Below, piece by piece: positions 35,282 to 44,080 of a DNA stretch of 64,000 nt. A program made the position numbers and the translations under genes. Under the pieces are notes generated by a model. The model saw nothing but the letters and a program-made list of their open reading frames with translations. It made no database searches and was not told the origin of the DNA. The stretch is from JBMOMT01 sp049324835 (GTDB taxonomy: Bacteria; Chloroflexota; Anaerolineae; CAYNKW01), in the NCBI GenBank assembly GCA_049324835.1, contig JBMOMT010000064.1:62001-126000 (forward strand), written 5' to 3'. Each line of letters starts with the position of its first letter. The first letter of the stretch is position 1.

Positions 35282-36492
35282 CCGCTTTCCTCACCCAACA
35301 GACGACGGGCCATCTCGAACACCTGCCGGTAGCCTTCCATATACTTGGCCGTTGAAAAGGTCTCGGCTACAAAGGCTCGACCTCGCCCCCCCATCTCGGT
35401 TGCTATCTCGGGGTGGGCCAACAAGTCGCCGATCTTGGCCGCCAACGGCTCGGCTTCATCTGGTGGCACGAGATGACCGTTCACACCCTCTTGAATCAGA
35501 TCTGGAATGCCGCCTACTCGCGTGCCGATCACCGGCCTGCCGCAGGCCATGGCCTCAATAAGCACCCGTCCCAACCCTTCCGAAAGCGAAGGCAAAACCA
35601 GCATCGAACACCGCCGCATGATAGCGCGCAGTCGGTTCTGCGGCATGGTCCCCGCAAACGTCACAGCCGCCGTCAGACCCAGCGATGCCGCCCGGCGCTC
35701 CAGAGTCTCACGATAATCCCCCCGGCCAACGATCACAAGACTGGCTTCAGGATGTCGCTTTCGGACTATGGCCATAGCCTCCAATAATCGGTGCACGCCT
35801 TTCAAATAAACCAGCGTGCCCACAAAGAGCACCATTTTTCCTTGCGCCTCCTCGGCATCGCCGGAGGTTTCCAGAAACAACTCGATATCCGTAAAAGTGG
35901 GAAACAGAACCGTCGGCTTTTCCGGTACGATCCGACGAACCTGTGCCAACGTGAAGGAGGAAATGACCCGCACTATGTCGCTGTGTCGCAGCACCCAACG
36001 AGAGATCCTCTTTAGCATCCCCTGATACAGGCGCGGGAAAGGCACTTTCCGATAAAGCAGCGGGCTCTCTTGCCAATCGCCATGAATCTCGGTGACCAGC
36101 ACCACCCGCCGACCCAAAAATCGAGCCACCAGTCGGACCAGGGCAACCGCCAGTCCCTCGTAGGGGCTTTGAGCTACCAGCACATCGATCCGTCCTCGCA
36201 GAGACATGGACAGCCCCACGAAAAAGGCAGCAGTCAGCAACATCAGATGCCGCAAAGGGGCAAGGGGCAACAACGGCAGTAGCACAAAATCGACGTGATG
36301 GAAGAAACGGCGACCACGGCCAACAGCAGAAAAGGCCAGCACGCTCACATCTGCCAGTCGAGAAAGCCCGACAAACTTGCGGGCATGAGTGGGATTCAGT
36401 GGCTGGTCATACCGGGCGCCGCCGACAAAAAGCGCACGCAATGGCCTATTCCTAGTCTCGTCAGGGCTACGTCGTCTCACCGATTGCCTCAT
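35278..36492 (-). CDS. GT4-family glycosyltransferase
   Basis: 404 residues from the ATG giving MRQSVRRRSP, which overlaps the end of the upstream transferase by 26 bp; 19 more codons are open upstream. GT-B fold with ALFVGGARYDQPLNPTHARKF at the N-terminus, VLFVGTLVYLKGVHRLLEAM in the donor half and the E-x7-E motif SEGLGRVLIEAMACGRPVI. A hydrophobic stretch (about 62-82) in the acceptor half could touch the membrane. Acceptor and donor sugars unknown. Confidence 0.88.
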   Translation of the reverse strand: MRQSVRRRSPDETRNRPLRALFVGGARYDQPLNPTHARKFVGLSRLADVSVLAFSAVGRGRRFFHHVDFVLLPLLPLAPLRHLMLLTAAFFVGLSMSLRGRIDVLVAQSPYEGLAVALVRLVARFLGRRVVLVTEIHGDWQESPLLYRKVPFPRLYQGMLKRISRWVLRHSDIVRVISSFTLAQVRRIVPEKPTVLFPTFTDIELFLETSGDAEEAQGKMVLFVGTLVYLKGVHRLLEAMAIVRKRHPEASLVIVGRGDYRETLERRAASLGLTAAVTFAGTMPQNRLRAIMRRCSMLVLPSLSEGLGRVLIEAMACGRPVIGTRVGGIPDLIQEGVNGHLVPPDEAEPLAAKIGDLLAHPEIATEMGGRGRAFVAETFSTAKYMEGYRQVFEMARRLLGEESG

Positions 36493-37651
36493 CCATACCC
36501 AGTTGCTCCAACAGCGACGCCGTCTCCTCCACCAGTCTCGCCCAGCCAAAGTCGCGCGCCACCCGCACCCGCGCCCGCTCCGCCCAGGCCGCTGCCTCGT
36601 CCGGATGGCTCAACGCGGCCAACAGGGCCTCTCGCAGCCGCGCCTCGTCGCCCCACGGCACCAACCGCCCCGTCACGCCGTCCTCCACCACCTCCGGGAT
36701 GCCTCCCTTGGCCGAAGCGATCACCGGCGCGCCGGCCAGCATGGCCTCCAGCACCACGTGCGGCAGCCCTTCGTAACCGGAGTAAAGCACGAACAGATCC
36801 GCCGCCCGCAAATAGAGTCCCACCTGCTGCTGCGAAATCTGACCGGTAAAACGTACGCTCGTCAACACGCCTTTTTCAAAAGCCAGCCGCTCCAGACTGG
36901 CCCGTTCAGGGCCATCACCCACCACCACCAATTCCACGTCTGGCATTTGCTCTCGCAGGTGCGGCAGCAGCGCGATCAGGGCATCGACACCCTTCCACGG
37001 CGTCAGGCGCGCCACGGTGAGCACCACCCGCCCGCTCAGGTCTAACATCTGTCGGGCCGCCTCGCGGCCCGGCAGCGACTCGTATAACGATGTATCCAGG
37101 GCATTGTAGATCAGCCGCAGCCTACCGGAAGACACTCCCCAGCCCTCAACCAGGCCACCCAGGTAACGACTGGGCACAATAACCACCTGGGCCCGGCTGA
37201 TATACCAGCGCTGCAACGCCCGCAGCCACCGCACACGCCGGCCGTGCGACCGCTGCTGGAAATCGTCGATCGTCTCATCGGGGTCGATCAGACGGTGCCG
37301 GACGGCATACTCCCAGGCAAAATCGCCCACCAGCTTGATGACCATCGGCTTGCGCAGCCACACATTCACCAGCGCCGGCGGCAGCCCATAACCGTTGACG
37401 AAAATCAGATCGGAGTCCAACGCCGCCCGCCAGACCTGGCGGGTGAAATGCCACAAGCGCAGCGGCACAGGCGGGCGACGTGATAGCCGCACCACCCGAA
37501 AAGGGTACTCGTACGAACCCTCTACGTCACCGTAGGCCACCACCGTGATCTCGTGGCCCCGCCCTACAAGGGCGGGCAGCAGGTGATACAGATACGTGGG
37601 CGGCCCGCCGATTTCCGGATGAAACGTCCCACTGACCACACAGATCCTCAT
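36467..37651 (-). CDS. GT4-family glycosyltransferase, first gene of the glycan locus
   Basis: 394 residues. N-terminus RICVVSGTFHPEIGGPPTYL, donor half LTVARLTPWKGVDALIAL and E-x7-E motif YEGLPHVVLEAMLAGAPVI, all typical for GT4. The first gene of the long minus-strand run; nothing on the same strand lies within 147 bp upstream, and a possible extended -10 element is present at 37716-37726. Its C-terminal coding sequence overlaps the next transferase. Confidence 0.9.
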   Translation of the reverse strand: MRICVVSGTFHPEIGGPPTYLYHLLPALVGRGHEITVVAYGDVEGSYEYPFRVVRLSRRPPVPLRLWHFTRQVWRAALDSDLIFVNGYGLPPALVNVWLRKPMVIKLVGDFAWEYAVRHRLIDPDETIDDFQQRSHGRRVRWLRALQRWYISRAQVVIVPSRYLGGLVEGWGVSSGRLRLIYNALDTSLYESLPGREAARQMLDLSGRVVLTVARLTPWKGVDALIALLPHLREQMPDVELVVVGDGPERASLERLAFEKGVLTSVRFTGQISQQQVGLYLRAADLFVLYSGYEGLPHVVLEAMLAGAPVIASAKGGIPEVVEDGVTGRLVPWGDEARLREALLAALSHPDEAAAWAERARVRVARDFGWARLVEETASLLEQLGMDEAIGETT

Positions 37652-37715
37652 GCAGCCTATCGCCCCTGCCGCAAACGGCCAACTCGATCATACCGAGCAC
37701 TCAAACCCTAACCGT

Positions 37716-37726
37716 ATTGTACCACA
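37716..37726 (-). promoter_or_regulatory. Possible extended -10 promoter of the glycan locus
   Basis: Minus strand TGTGGTACAAT: a TACAAT hexamer with TG one base before it. No good -35 is seen. The same 11 bases occur upstream of hsp20 at 47078-47088. Tentative. Confidence 0.35.
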
Positions 37727-37798
37727 ACCGGCACGCGCCGTGGGTAAAGCTTTTGTGAATATGGCGTAATTTTCTGAAAGCCTGGCCGCACCGAACGC

Positions 37799-38416
37799 CT
37801 ATTCGCCCAACATCTCTAACAGACGCGCCACCACCATGTCCATGGCCACGGTGTTAAAGCCGCCTTCGGGGATGATGACATCGGCGTAACGTTTGCTGGG
37901 TTCCACGAACTCCAGGTGCATGGGGCGCACCGTCCGCTCGTACTGTTCGATCACCGACTCGACCGTGCGGCCGCGTTCGGTGATGTCGCGGCGCAGCCGG
38001 CGAATAAAACGCACGTCGGCGTCAGCATCGACGTAAATCTTGACGTCAAATATCTCACGCAGCGCCGGCTCGATGAAAATCAGTATCCCTTCCACCAGGA
38101 TCACCCTTCTGGGATCGATGACGCGCCGCTCGCCGGTGCGGGTGTGATGGGTAAAATCGTAAACCGGGATAGCCACAGACCGGCCCGCCTGCAACTCTTT
38201 GAGATGAACGACCAACAAATCCGATTCCAGGCTATCGGGATGGTCGTAATTGGTCTGCGCCCGTCTCTCCGGCACAAGGTGACTCTGATCGCGATAGTAG
38301 GAATCGTGTTGGATAAAAGCGATGCGCTCCTGACCCACCCGGCGCAAAATCTCTTGTGACACAGTGGTTTTGCCCGAGCCCGTGCCGCCTGCCACACCAA
38401 TGATGATCGATCTCAC
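37799..38416 (-). CDS. udk: Uridine kinase
   Basis: 205 residues from a GTG start that has GGAGGAG at the right distance; a longer reading adds 51 codons without similarity. P-loop GVAGGTGSGKTT (about 6-17), the DSYYRD motif that holds the nucleoside, the NYDHPDSLESDLL element and the RRDITERGR lid. It phosphorylates uridine and cytidine to UMP and CMP in pyrimidine salvage. The start overlaps the stop of the ResC-like gene (GTGA). Confidence 0.94.
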   Translation of the reverse strand: MRSIIIGVAGGTGSGKTTVSQEILRRVGQERIAFIQHDSYYRDQSHLVPERRAQTNYDHPDSLESDLLVVHLKELQAGRSVAIPVYDFTHHTRTGERRVIDPRRVILVEGILIFIEPALREIFDVKIYVDADADVRFIRRLRRDITERGRTVESVIEQYERTVRPMHLEFVEPSKRYADVIIPEGGFNTVAMDMVVARLLEMLGE

Positions 38417-39171
38417 CACACTCCTCCGCCCACTCCCCACAAGACACAACCGCCCGCAACCGTCAGCAGCAGGCCGATGGCCGCCGAACGCCAGCCTCGC
38501 GCCTGCCACATGCCAGACGCCTGCCATACCGCCCCACTCACCAACCCGGCGATCAACACCACCGCCCAACGGTTATCGCCCCAATAACGCCCCTGCAGCC
38601 GCTGGAACCACCAGACCCCGCAAGCCAGCCCAACAGCCGCCGCCAGCACCCCCCAGGACAATGCCTGCCGGGCGCTCAACGCTCGTTTTGCCCAACCATC
38701 CGCCGGGCGCTGCGCCAGCAGCCACGCCAGACCGGCCACGACCATCGCCGCAGCCCCCAGGTCATTCAGGATCACACTGGCCGCCCACCACCCTGCCGCC
38801 GGCGCCCGGATGGTAGGCGCCGCCGCGCCTGCCATCCGGAGCGCGCCTGCCGCCAGCGCCGACGCCAATACCGATAGAGCTAACGCCAACCGGCCATCGA
38901 GCCGCGGCGACACCATGCCCCACGACATCAGCAGCAGGGCGCACAGGCTCAAGTTCAATTGTTCAAACGGTGAAAAAAGCGGCCACCGTCCGGCCTGATA
39001 GCCGTGCCATCCCAGGGCCACCAACAGCAAAACCATCGCCACCCCACCACTCCACCGGGCGAACGGAGCCAGGGCGAGGCGGCGGCGCGGCCACAGGCCA
39101 TGTCCAACCCACAACACAGTTCCGACCCACACCATCCCATAGGCTGGCCAAAAGATCACGAGGCTACTCAT
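38413..39171 (-). CDS. CcsA/ResC-like cytochrome c biogenesis membrane protein, divergent
   Basis: 252 residues with about eight membrane helices. The loop GYQAGRWPLFSPFEQLNLS (about 58-76) matches the H-x-P-x-S-x-Y/F-E element of CcsA/ResC proteins. The Trp-rich haem-handling motif expected later (WG-x-x-W-x-W-D) is degenerate here, reading GRYWGDNRW near 198-206. It follows and overlaps the ResB-like gene, which is the normal partner order for System II haem delivery to apocytochrome c. Either a diverged haem-handling subunit or one that has lost that function. Confidence 0.7.
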   Translation of the reverse strand: MSSLVIFWPAYGMVWVGTVLWVGHGLWPRRRLALAPFARWSGGVAMVLLLVALGWHGYQAGRWPLFSPFEQLNLSLCALLLMSWGMVSPRLDGRLALALSVLASALAAGALRMAGAAAPTIRAPAAGWWAASVILNDLGAAAMVVAGLAWLLAQRPADGWAKRALSARQALSWGVLAAAVGLACGVWWFQRLQGRYWGDNRWAVVLIAGLVSGAVWQASGMWQARGWRSAAIGLLLTVAGGCVLWGVGGGVW

Positions 39172-40609
39172 CGGCAGTCAACCCCTTGAGCCGGCGTTGC
39201 CAGACGGCCAGATATTCCGCCTCCCCATCTGGCTCTTCCGGCGTCTCTCCGGCCACCCGGATCGAGCAACCACCCTGCTCTTCGATCACCTGCACCCACA
39301 ACCGGATGGGTGGAATCAGCAGCACCGCCACCAGGCCCAGCAACCCCAGGGCCATGCCCACCCGGATCGGCCATTGAAACACAGAACGCACCACATCCAG
39401 AAGGGTATATTGCTGCCAATCGATCTCGTAGACCACGCCGCCCAACGTCGCCGAACCACTGCCGACGAGCGTCTGGCTGAACTCGGGCGCCTCTGAATTC
39501 CGGGTGTAGACTTCCAGCAGCAGTTCGTCGCGTTGCGTATCCCAGCGCCCCCCCTGGCGATAAAGCACCAGCCGCACAGCTTTTTGAATATAGGGCATCA
39601 AGACGTAATGCTCGGCGCGCGACTCGGTGAAAACCAGCCAGGCCTCATCGGCGGGCTCCAGATGGGTGGAGGCGTCGACGAGCGTGATGCGGCTGCCGGA
39701 GCCCTCACCAAAAGCACCACGCGCCGAAAACCTCAACAGCGGCCCCACATCCTGTTGATAGATCGACACCCCCCGGAGCGTCAACGGACGCCCCGTCGCT
39801 GCCGTTCCCGCCAGCGTCGCGCCGTCTGGGCCCACCAGCCTCAACCGGCTAACCGGCTGTCCTCCCACGTCCTGGACGCTTTCCAGCTCCAGAAACGAGC
39901 CTGCCAGTTGCTCCAGCGCCGCCGATTGTCCGGGCAGCAGCATCAGATTCTCCTGCCGCCAGCCCAGACGGGCATCGAGCCCCAGCCCCACCAGCATCAA
40001 CAGCAGTCCCACTCGTAGAACCACCGACGCCGCCCGGCGCCAGGTGAACAAATCCTGATGTAAATAACTGGTCTGGCCCATCTCATGGCAGGAGGGGCGC
40101 ACCTGAAATCGCAACCGCCACAGACAAAAGGGCCACGCCAGCCCACGGGCCACGGTCGCAACCACGTTTTGACGGCCCATCGAAACCCGCCAGTCGTCAC
40201 CGATCAAGGCCGACCGGAAAAAAGATTCCGGGCGCAAAACATCCGGCCGGCGCCAGGCGCGCCAAACCCTGGCCGAGGTGTCGACCAGACCAACAGCCAG
40301 CGACCAGACCATCAGGCCCAACAGCAAACGCAGCCCAATGGAACGATCCACGCTCAACACGCCCAGGGCAACGAGTGGATCGTACCAGCGGCCATAACGC
40401 GCCTGAGCCTCGTTGGCCCATTGAGCCAGCGCATCGATATCGGAAGCAAAAGGGCGTTGGGGAGAAAAAAGGATCGTCAGCAGCACGGCCACTGCCAGCA
40501 AGAGCAGCAGCAGGCTGAACATCCTGGAAGAAGCGAGCACGCGCCAGAGCAGACTGACAGGATCGCGGCTCGCCGAGGTTGTGACGGCAGGTGGCTTTGA
40601 TTCGCTCAT
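39164..40609 (-). CDS. ResB-like cytochrome c biogenesis protein
   Basis: 481 residues from the ATG giving MSESKPPAVT; the 31 codons upstream in the same frame would reach towards the tRNA and are not supported. Four membrane helices are expected: about 32-52, 92-110, 189-206 and one near the C-terminus (about 420-440). A long extracytoplasmic region with a PSLRxxxG-like FLELESVQDVGGQPVSRLRL part lies between, as in ResB/Ccs1. Together with the ResC-like protein it would form a System II haem export and ligation complex. No cytochrome or thioredoxin gene is nearby. Confidence 0.85.
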   Translation of the reverse strand: MSESKPPAVTTSASRDPVSLLWRVLASSRMFSLLLLLLAVAVLLTILFSPQRPFASDIDALAQWANEAQARYGRWYDPLVALGVLSVDRSIGLRLLLGLMVWSLAVGLVDTSARVWRAWRRPDVLRPESFFRSALIGDDWRVSMGRQNVVATVARGLAWPFCLWRLRFQVRPSCHEMGQTSYLHQDLFTWRRAASVVLRVGLLLMLVGLGLDARLGWRQENLMLLPGQSAALEQLAGSFLELESVQDVGGQPVSRLRLVGPDGATLAGTAATGRPLTLRGVSIYQQDVGPLLRFSARGAFGEGSGSRITLVDASTHLEPADEAWLVFTESRAEHYVLMPYIQKAVRLVLYRQGGRWDTQRDELLLEVYTRNSEAPEFSQTLVGSGSATLGGVVYEIDWQQYTLLDVVRSVFQWPIRVGMALGLLGLVAVLLIPPIRLWVQVIEEQGGCSIRVAGETPEEPDGEAEYLAVWQRRLKGLTADE

Positions 40610-40692
40610 GGGATAGGTGGGCGAAAACAGACGGTCACGCGCGCCAGCCAAAAAAACAGCCCCAACGTCCTGAAAACAGACAGGGGCCCGAG

Positions 40693-40765
40693 AGCCACCC
40701 ATCGGAGTTGAACCGATAACCTAACGCTTACGAAGCGCTTGCTCTGCCGATTGAGCTAGGGTGGC
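40693..40765 (-). tRNA. tRNA-Thr (anticodon CGU)
   Basis: 73-nt cloverleaf: acceptor GCCACCC/GGGTGGC, D stem GCTC/GAGC, anticodon stem AGCGC/GCGTT with loop TTCGTAA (anticodon CGT), 5-nt variable loop, T stem ATCGG/CCGAT with loop TTCAACT. The discriminator is U, and CCA is not encoded. It reads ACG codons. A good promoter lies 50 bp upstream. Confidence 0.95.
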
Positions 40766-40814
40766 ATTGCGCCAACAACCACGAGACCATCGGTACCGGT
40801 TTGGCACGGGCGTC

Positions 40815-40843
40815 ATTATACCCCGATCGTACGAGATTGGCAA
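40815..40843 (-). promoter_or_regulatory. Sigma-70 promoter of tRNA-Thr
   Basis: Minus strand TTGCCA, 17-nt spacer, TATAAT (consensus -10). Transcription would start near 40808, about 43 nt before the tRNA. It sits immediately after the mogA stop codon. Confidence 0.75.
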
Positions 40844-40846
40844 ATC

Positions 40847-41365
40847 TCAGGCCTGTTGTTCTTGAGGCGCATGCCGCTGATTTTCGCCCGGCATGTCTTT
40901 CAAAAGTCTCAGACCGTGCGACAGGGCCGGCAAGATGACCTCCAGGTTTTCACAGACGGCCTTGGGGCTGCCCGGCAAGTTGACGATGAGCGTCTGCCCA
41001 CGGATGCCGGCCGCCGCCCGTGAGAGCATGGCGTGCGGTGTGATCTCGAGACTGGCGGCCCGCATCGCTTCCACCAGGCCCGGCGTCTGGCGCTGGATCA
41101 CCGCCTGCGTGGCTTCCGGTGTGACATCGCGGGGGGCAAAGCCGGTGCCGCCAGTGGTCAGGATCAGGTCCAGCCCCATCTCGTCGCACCACACGGTCAG
41201 TGTACTCTGGATGAGCGGCAACGAGTCGGGCACGATGGCCTCCAGCTCCACCGTCGCCTCCAGGGCAGCCAGCACCATCTTTCGGATCAGAGGGCCGCTC
41301 TGGTCCTCGTACCGGCCGCGATAACCACGATCGCTGACGGTCAGAATGCCCACCCTCACGCTCAC
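40847..41365 (-). CDS. Molybdopterin adenylyltransferase family protein (MogA/MoaB)
   Basis: 172 residues of the MoCF_biosynth fold. VGILTVSDRGYRGRYEDQSG at the N-terminus, the nucleotide/molybdopterin-binding TTGGTGFAPRDVTPEAT (about 70-86) and LIVNLPGSPKAVCENLE (about 127-143) are standard. It would adenylate molybdopterin before metal insertion in molybdenum cofactor synthesis. Start and upstream stop overlap (ATGA), so it is coupled to the unknown gene at 41362-41979. No other molybdenum cofactor gene is in the window. MogA and MoaB cannot be told apart securely. Confidence 0.9.
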   Translation of the reverse strand: MSVRVGILTVSDRGYRGRYEDQSGPLIRKMVLAALEATVELEAIVPDSLPLIQSTLTVWCDEMGLDLILTTGGTGFAPRDVTPEATQAVIQRQTPGLVEAMRAASLEITPHAMLSRAAAGIRGQTLIVNLPGSPKAVCENLEVILPALSHGLRLLKDMPGENQRHAPQEQQA

Positions 41366-41979
41366 CCCTCTTCACCTCCCTCAAGCGTCAACGAGGCCAT
41401 CCAGCCCAGGCTACCGATGAGCAAAACTTGAAAGAGCCGCACCAACAAGGCCATCTTGAGCGGCGGTTTGGTATCCTCGGCGCGAGCCAGCGCGAGCAGG
41501 TTGTGGATCAACTGCTGGCGTTCGGCGGCGGGCATGTCAGGGCGATAAGTAGCAGACAGTCGCCACAGACCCTCATAAAGCCACCACACCGCCCGGCTGT
41601 GCGCCAGCAAAAGCTCGGCCCCCCAGGCTTTGACGTATTGCAGAGTCGCCAGCACCATCAGCCCCTCGCTCAGGCCGCCCAAAAAGAGGCTCTCCATCAG
41701 ACGATCTCGCTCTGCCACCAGGTCCTGAACGGCCAGAAGGCCCACAGAACCCATATCCAGCCGCGAGGCCAACCGACTGTACTCGCGGGCGGTCAGTTTG
41801 CTTTGCACCTCGGCCAGGTAGTGATAAAACTGGGCGACGATCTCGAACGTCCAGGAAGCCTCTTGCCGCCCAGGCTCGGGCAAATGCTCCGCCAGCGTCA
41901 ACAGCTGGCCCCGGAAGCGCCACAGAGCCTCGGTGGTGGGTTGGGTCAGGATCTGTGTCAGGGTCACTTGTAGTGACAT
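41362..41979 (-). CDS. Protein of unknown function
   Basis: 205 residues from the ATG giving MSLQVTLTQI; the frame is open for another 260 codons upstream, but that part lies antisense-shifted across the PHP gene and has no coding character. The sequence is mostly alpha-helical with a Leu-rich middle part (LFLGGLSEGLMVLATLQYVKAW); a hydrophobic helix near the C-terminus (about 176-197) suggests membrane attachment. It lies 7 bp behind the PHP-domain gene and overlaps mogA by 4 bp. Not recognised as any family. Confidence 0.65.
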   Translation of the reverse strand: MSLQVTLTQILTQPTTEALWRFRGQLLTLAEHLPEPGRQEASWTFEIVAQFYHYLAEVQSKLTAREYSRLASRLDMGSVGLLAVQDLVAERDRLMESLFLGGLSEGLMVLATLQYVKAWGAELLLAHSRAVWWLYEGLWRLSATYRPDMPAAERQQLIHNLLALARAEDTKPPLKMALLVRLFQVLLIGSLGWMASLTLEGGEEG

Positions 41980-41986
41980 GGCTCGC

Positions 41987-43735
41987 TCAGTCCTCTTCGT
42001 CCGGGCCGTTGCCCAACAGGGTCTTCCACTCACCGTCGATGCCTTCTTCGGTGACGCCGTAATACACGTGCAAGGAACCATCGGGCATACGCTGCACCAG
42101 ATCAAAACGCATCTGCCCGGCCCTGGAACCCTTTTTCCAGAGGCCGATGTTGCCCTGCCACTGCACCCGCGATGGCTCCACGGGCTGGTCTTCTGTCTGG
42201 GTGATGGCATAATGCCACAGTCGTCGCGCCGAGCGTCGGGTGACGTTCTGCACCGTGTTGCCCTGGCGCAGGTCACGCACCGTATGGAAAAACGTGCCCT
42301 TGCGCTCCACCGTCTCGACGATTTCCACACCGGTGCGGGGCGGTTCGATACCCTCCAACGGCACGGTTTCTTCGGGCTGCTCAGACTGTTCAGACCGCTC
42401 AGACTGCACAGGCCCCTCTGCCGTTTCACCGACTGGTGCGCGCCTGACCATCTCGACGATCTCGTCGCGCACGGCCAGGCTCGTCTCTGCCTCCTGGCGC
42501 ACGTAAATCTTGCTCTCGTCCACGGCGTAGGGTGGATCGTCACCGCGCGGCACGTCCAGGCGCAGCACTTTGTGTCCCTGGCTTTCCAACACATCCACCT
42601 CGACATCGAGCGGCGGGGTGATCTTGCGCTCGATCTCGAGCTTGAGGGCGTGTGCGGCCTGATCGGCCTGCTCCAGACCAACCGCCGGCTGTTTGGAGTT
42701 TGGCCCGGCTCCCACATACACCGCGCCGCCGTTGGTGTTGGCAAAGGCGCAGACATCGGCAATGACAGCGTACAGCCGACCGCCGTGGCGGGTCATGCTC
42801 TCGTGAAAAGACTGCACGATGTTGGGGCCGATCTCACGCGCCGCCTGGACGTGATCGAAGGGTTTCTCGGCCGCCTGCCGGGCAGGCCGGGAGCGGGTGA
42901 AATCGACTCCCAGGAAAAGCTCGTGCAGCGCTTCAAAAGTCACCTCTGGCAGCAGCAACTCGGTGGCCCGGTCGCCCACACCCAGACGGCTCTTTTGTTT
43001 GGCGTCAAAGGTCACACGATGGGCATCGGAGCCTTGAATGCAACGCATGCGGCGGGGATATTCGGGCTTGGAGCCGTCGAAAAATGCGGCGGTCGTGCGA
43101 CGCCCCTTTTTTTCCAGATCGGTCACTTCGAGGGCGTGCAGGTTGGGGTCTTGGGTGTAAGCGATGCGGGTCTGGCCGCCAAAACCGATGCGTCGCATGG
43201 CCACCCCATGCGACGAGTTGGCATGGGGCGCAATGACAATGCCGCCTGCCTGGGTGATGGTGCGGTAAACCGTGAGCACGTCGGAAGTGGGGCCCACCTC
43301 GGTAGCGCCTTCGTCCAGCAGCTCGTTAGGCACGCCCAACTGGAGCAGCATCAACTCCAATCTACGCACCGAGATTTCCGGATCGAACAGTCCGATGACG
43401 TGAAAACCAAAAGTGGCCGTGATCTCGAATCCTGGCAGCACCAGCATCCTGTCCAGGAGACGACGATACTCGGCCAGCCGCGTCGCCTCTTCCGGTCGCA
43501 GGCGACTGGATCGTTCCAGAAACTCCAGGTTCTCTATTTCGGCCTGCATGGCCGCATAACCTGCCACCGTGTTGTGATCGGTCAAGGCGAGGACATCCAG
43601 GTTGCGCCTTTCCGCCTGTAACAAAATATCGAGGTAAGAAACGCTCTCCTGCTCATAGTCCGAAGAGGCCGGTGTATGCACATGCAAATCTACACGCCGC
43701 CACTCCATCTGCTTTTTCTTTTTCTTTTTGGTCAC
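41987..43735 (-). CDS. PHP-domain phosphoesterase fused to an AlbA_2 (Schlafen-like) domain
   Basis: 582 residues from a GTG start (ribosome site GAGAGG, 6 nt). N-terminal PHP domain (about 10-270): DLHVHTPASSD, LALTDHN, APHANSSHG and CIQGSDAH supply the His/Asp metal ligands. The middle (about 300-420) matches the AlbA_2/divergent-AAA fold by VCAFANTNGGAVYVGAGPN and the SKIYVRQEAET strand. A Ser/Glu linker follows, then a C-terminal domain (about 470-580) I do not recognise (KGTFFHTVRDLRQG, HYAITQ, WQGNIGLWKKGS). PHP enzymes hydrolyse phosphoesters; AlbA_2 binds nucleic acid. A role in nucleic-acid processing or defence is possible but unproven. The ribosome site lies in a hairpin (43743-43761). 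Confidence 0.85.
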   Translation of the reverse strand: MTKKKKKKQMEWRRVDLHVHTPASSDYEQESVSYLDILLQAERRNLDVLALTDHNTVAGYAAMQAEIENLEFLERSSRLRPEEATRLAEYRRLLDRMLVLPGFEITATFGFHVIGLFDPEISVRRLELMLLQLGVPNELLDEGATEVGPTSDVLTVYRTITQAGGIVIAPHANSSHGVAMRRIGFGGQTRIAYTQDPNLHALEVTDLEKKGRRTTAAFFDGSKPEYPRRMRCIQGSDAHRVTFDAKQKSRLGVGDRATELLLPEVTFEALHELFLGVDFTRSRPARQAAEKPFDHVQAAREIGPNIVQSFHESMTRHGGRLYAVIADVCAFANTNGGAVYVGAGPNSKQPAVGLEQADQAAHALKLEIERKITPPLDVEVDVLESQGHKVLRLDVPRGDDPPYAVDESKIYVRQEAETSLAVRDEIVEMVRRAPVGETAEGPVQSERSEQSEQPEETVPLEGIEPPRTGVEIVETVERKGTFFHTVRDLRQGNTVQNVTRRSARRLWHYAITQTEDQPVEPSRVQWQGNIGLWKKGSRAGQMRFDLVQRMPDGSLHVYYGVTEEGIDGEWKTLLGNGPDEED

Positions 43736-43742
43736 AATAATC

Positions 43743-43761
43743 CTCTCACCAATGGTGAGAG
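43743..43761 (-). promoter_or_regulatory. Hairpin occluding the ribosome site of the PHP/AlbA_2 gene
   Basis: Perfect 8-bp inverted repeat (ctctcacc / ggtgagag, 3-nt loop). On the minus-strand mRNA its 3' arm contains the GAGAGG Shine-Dalgarno sequence, 6 nt before the GTG start. The remaining 43762-44080 gap up to lon shows nothing I recognise. Confidence 0.6.
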
Positions 43762-44080
43762 CCGCACAGCACTCATTCGCCTCAAACGAATTGGCAACCA
43801 CGCACCCAATCCGAACCGGAAAAAAAAAGCCTACGAAAATTGGCCCATCCCAACCGGCACAACCGGTCTCAAATGTACAGGCCCCTCTTTTCCAATTCGA
43901 GGTATCACTCTCAACGGCCACGGTCGACCCGGCATCAGCCCAACGAATCGAGAAAAATATACACCGTGGCGCACCAATCTGCGCGACTGCCACCACCGGC
44001 GACGCTGCCTGCGGCTCTCGGAATAACCGGCGCGCACAAATCCCAATCACGCGCCGATCTTTCGACAACGACAAAAACGC

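Noticed and set aside
41980..42762. Long upstream part of the reading frame containing the unknown gene at 41362
   Set aside because: It lies in another frame of the well-supported PHP/AlbA_2 gene on the same strand and has the Arg/Ser/Cys composition of a shadow.
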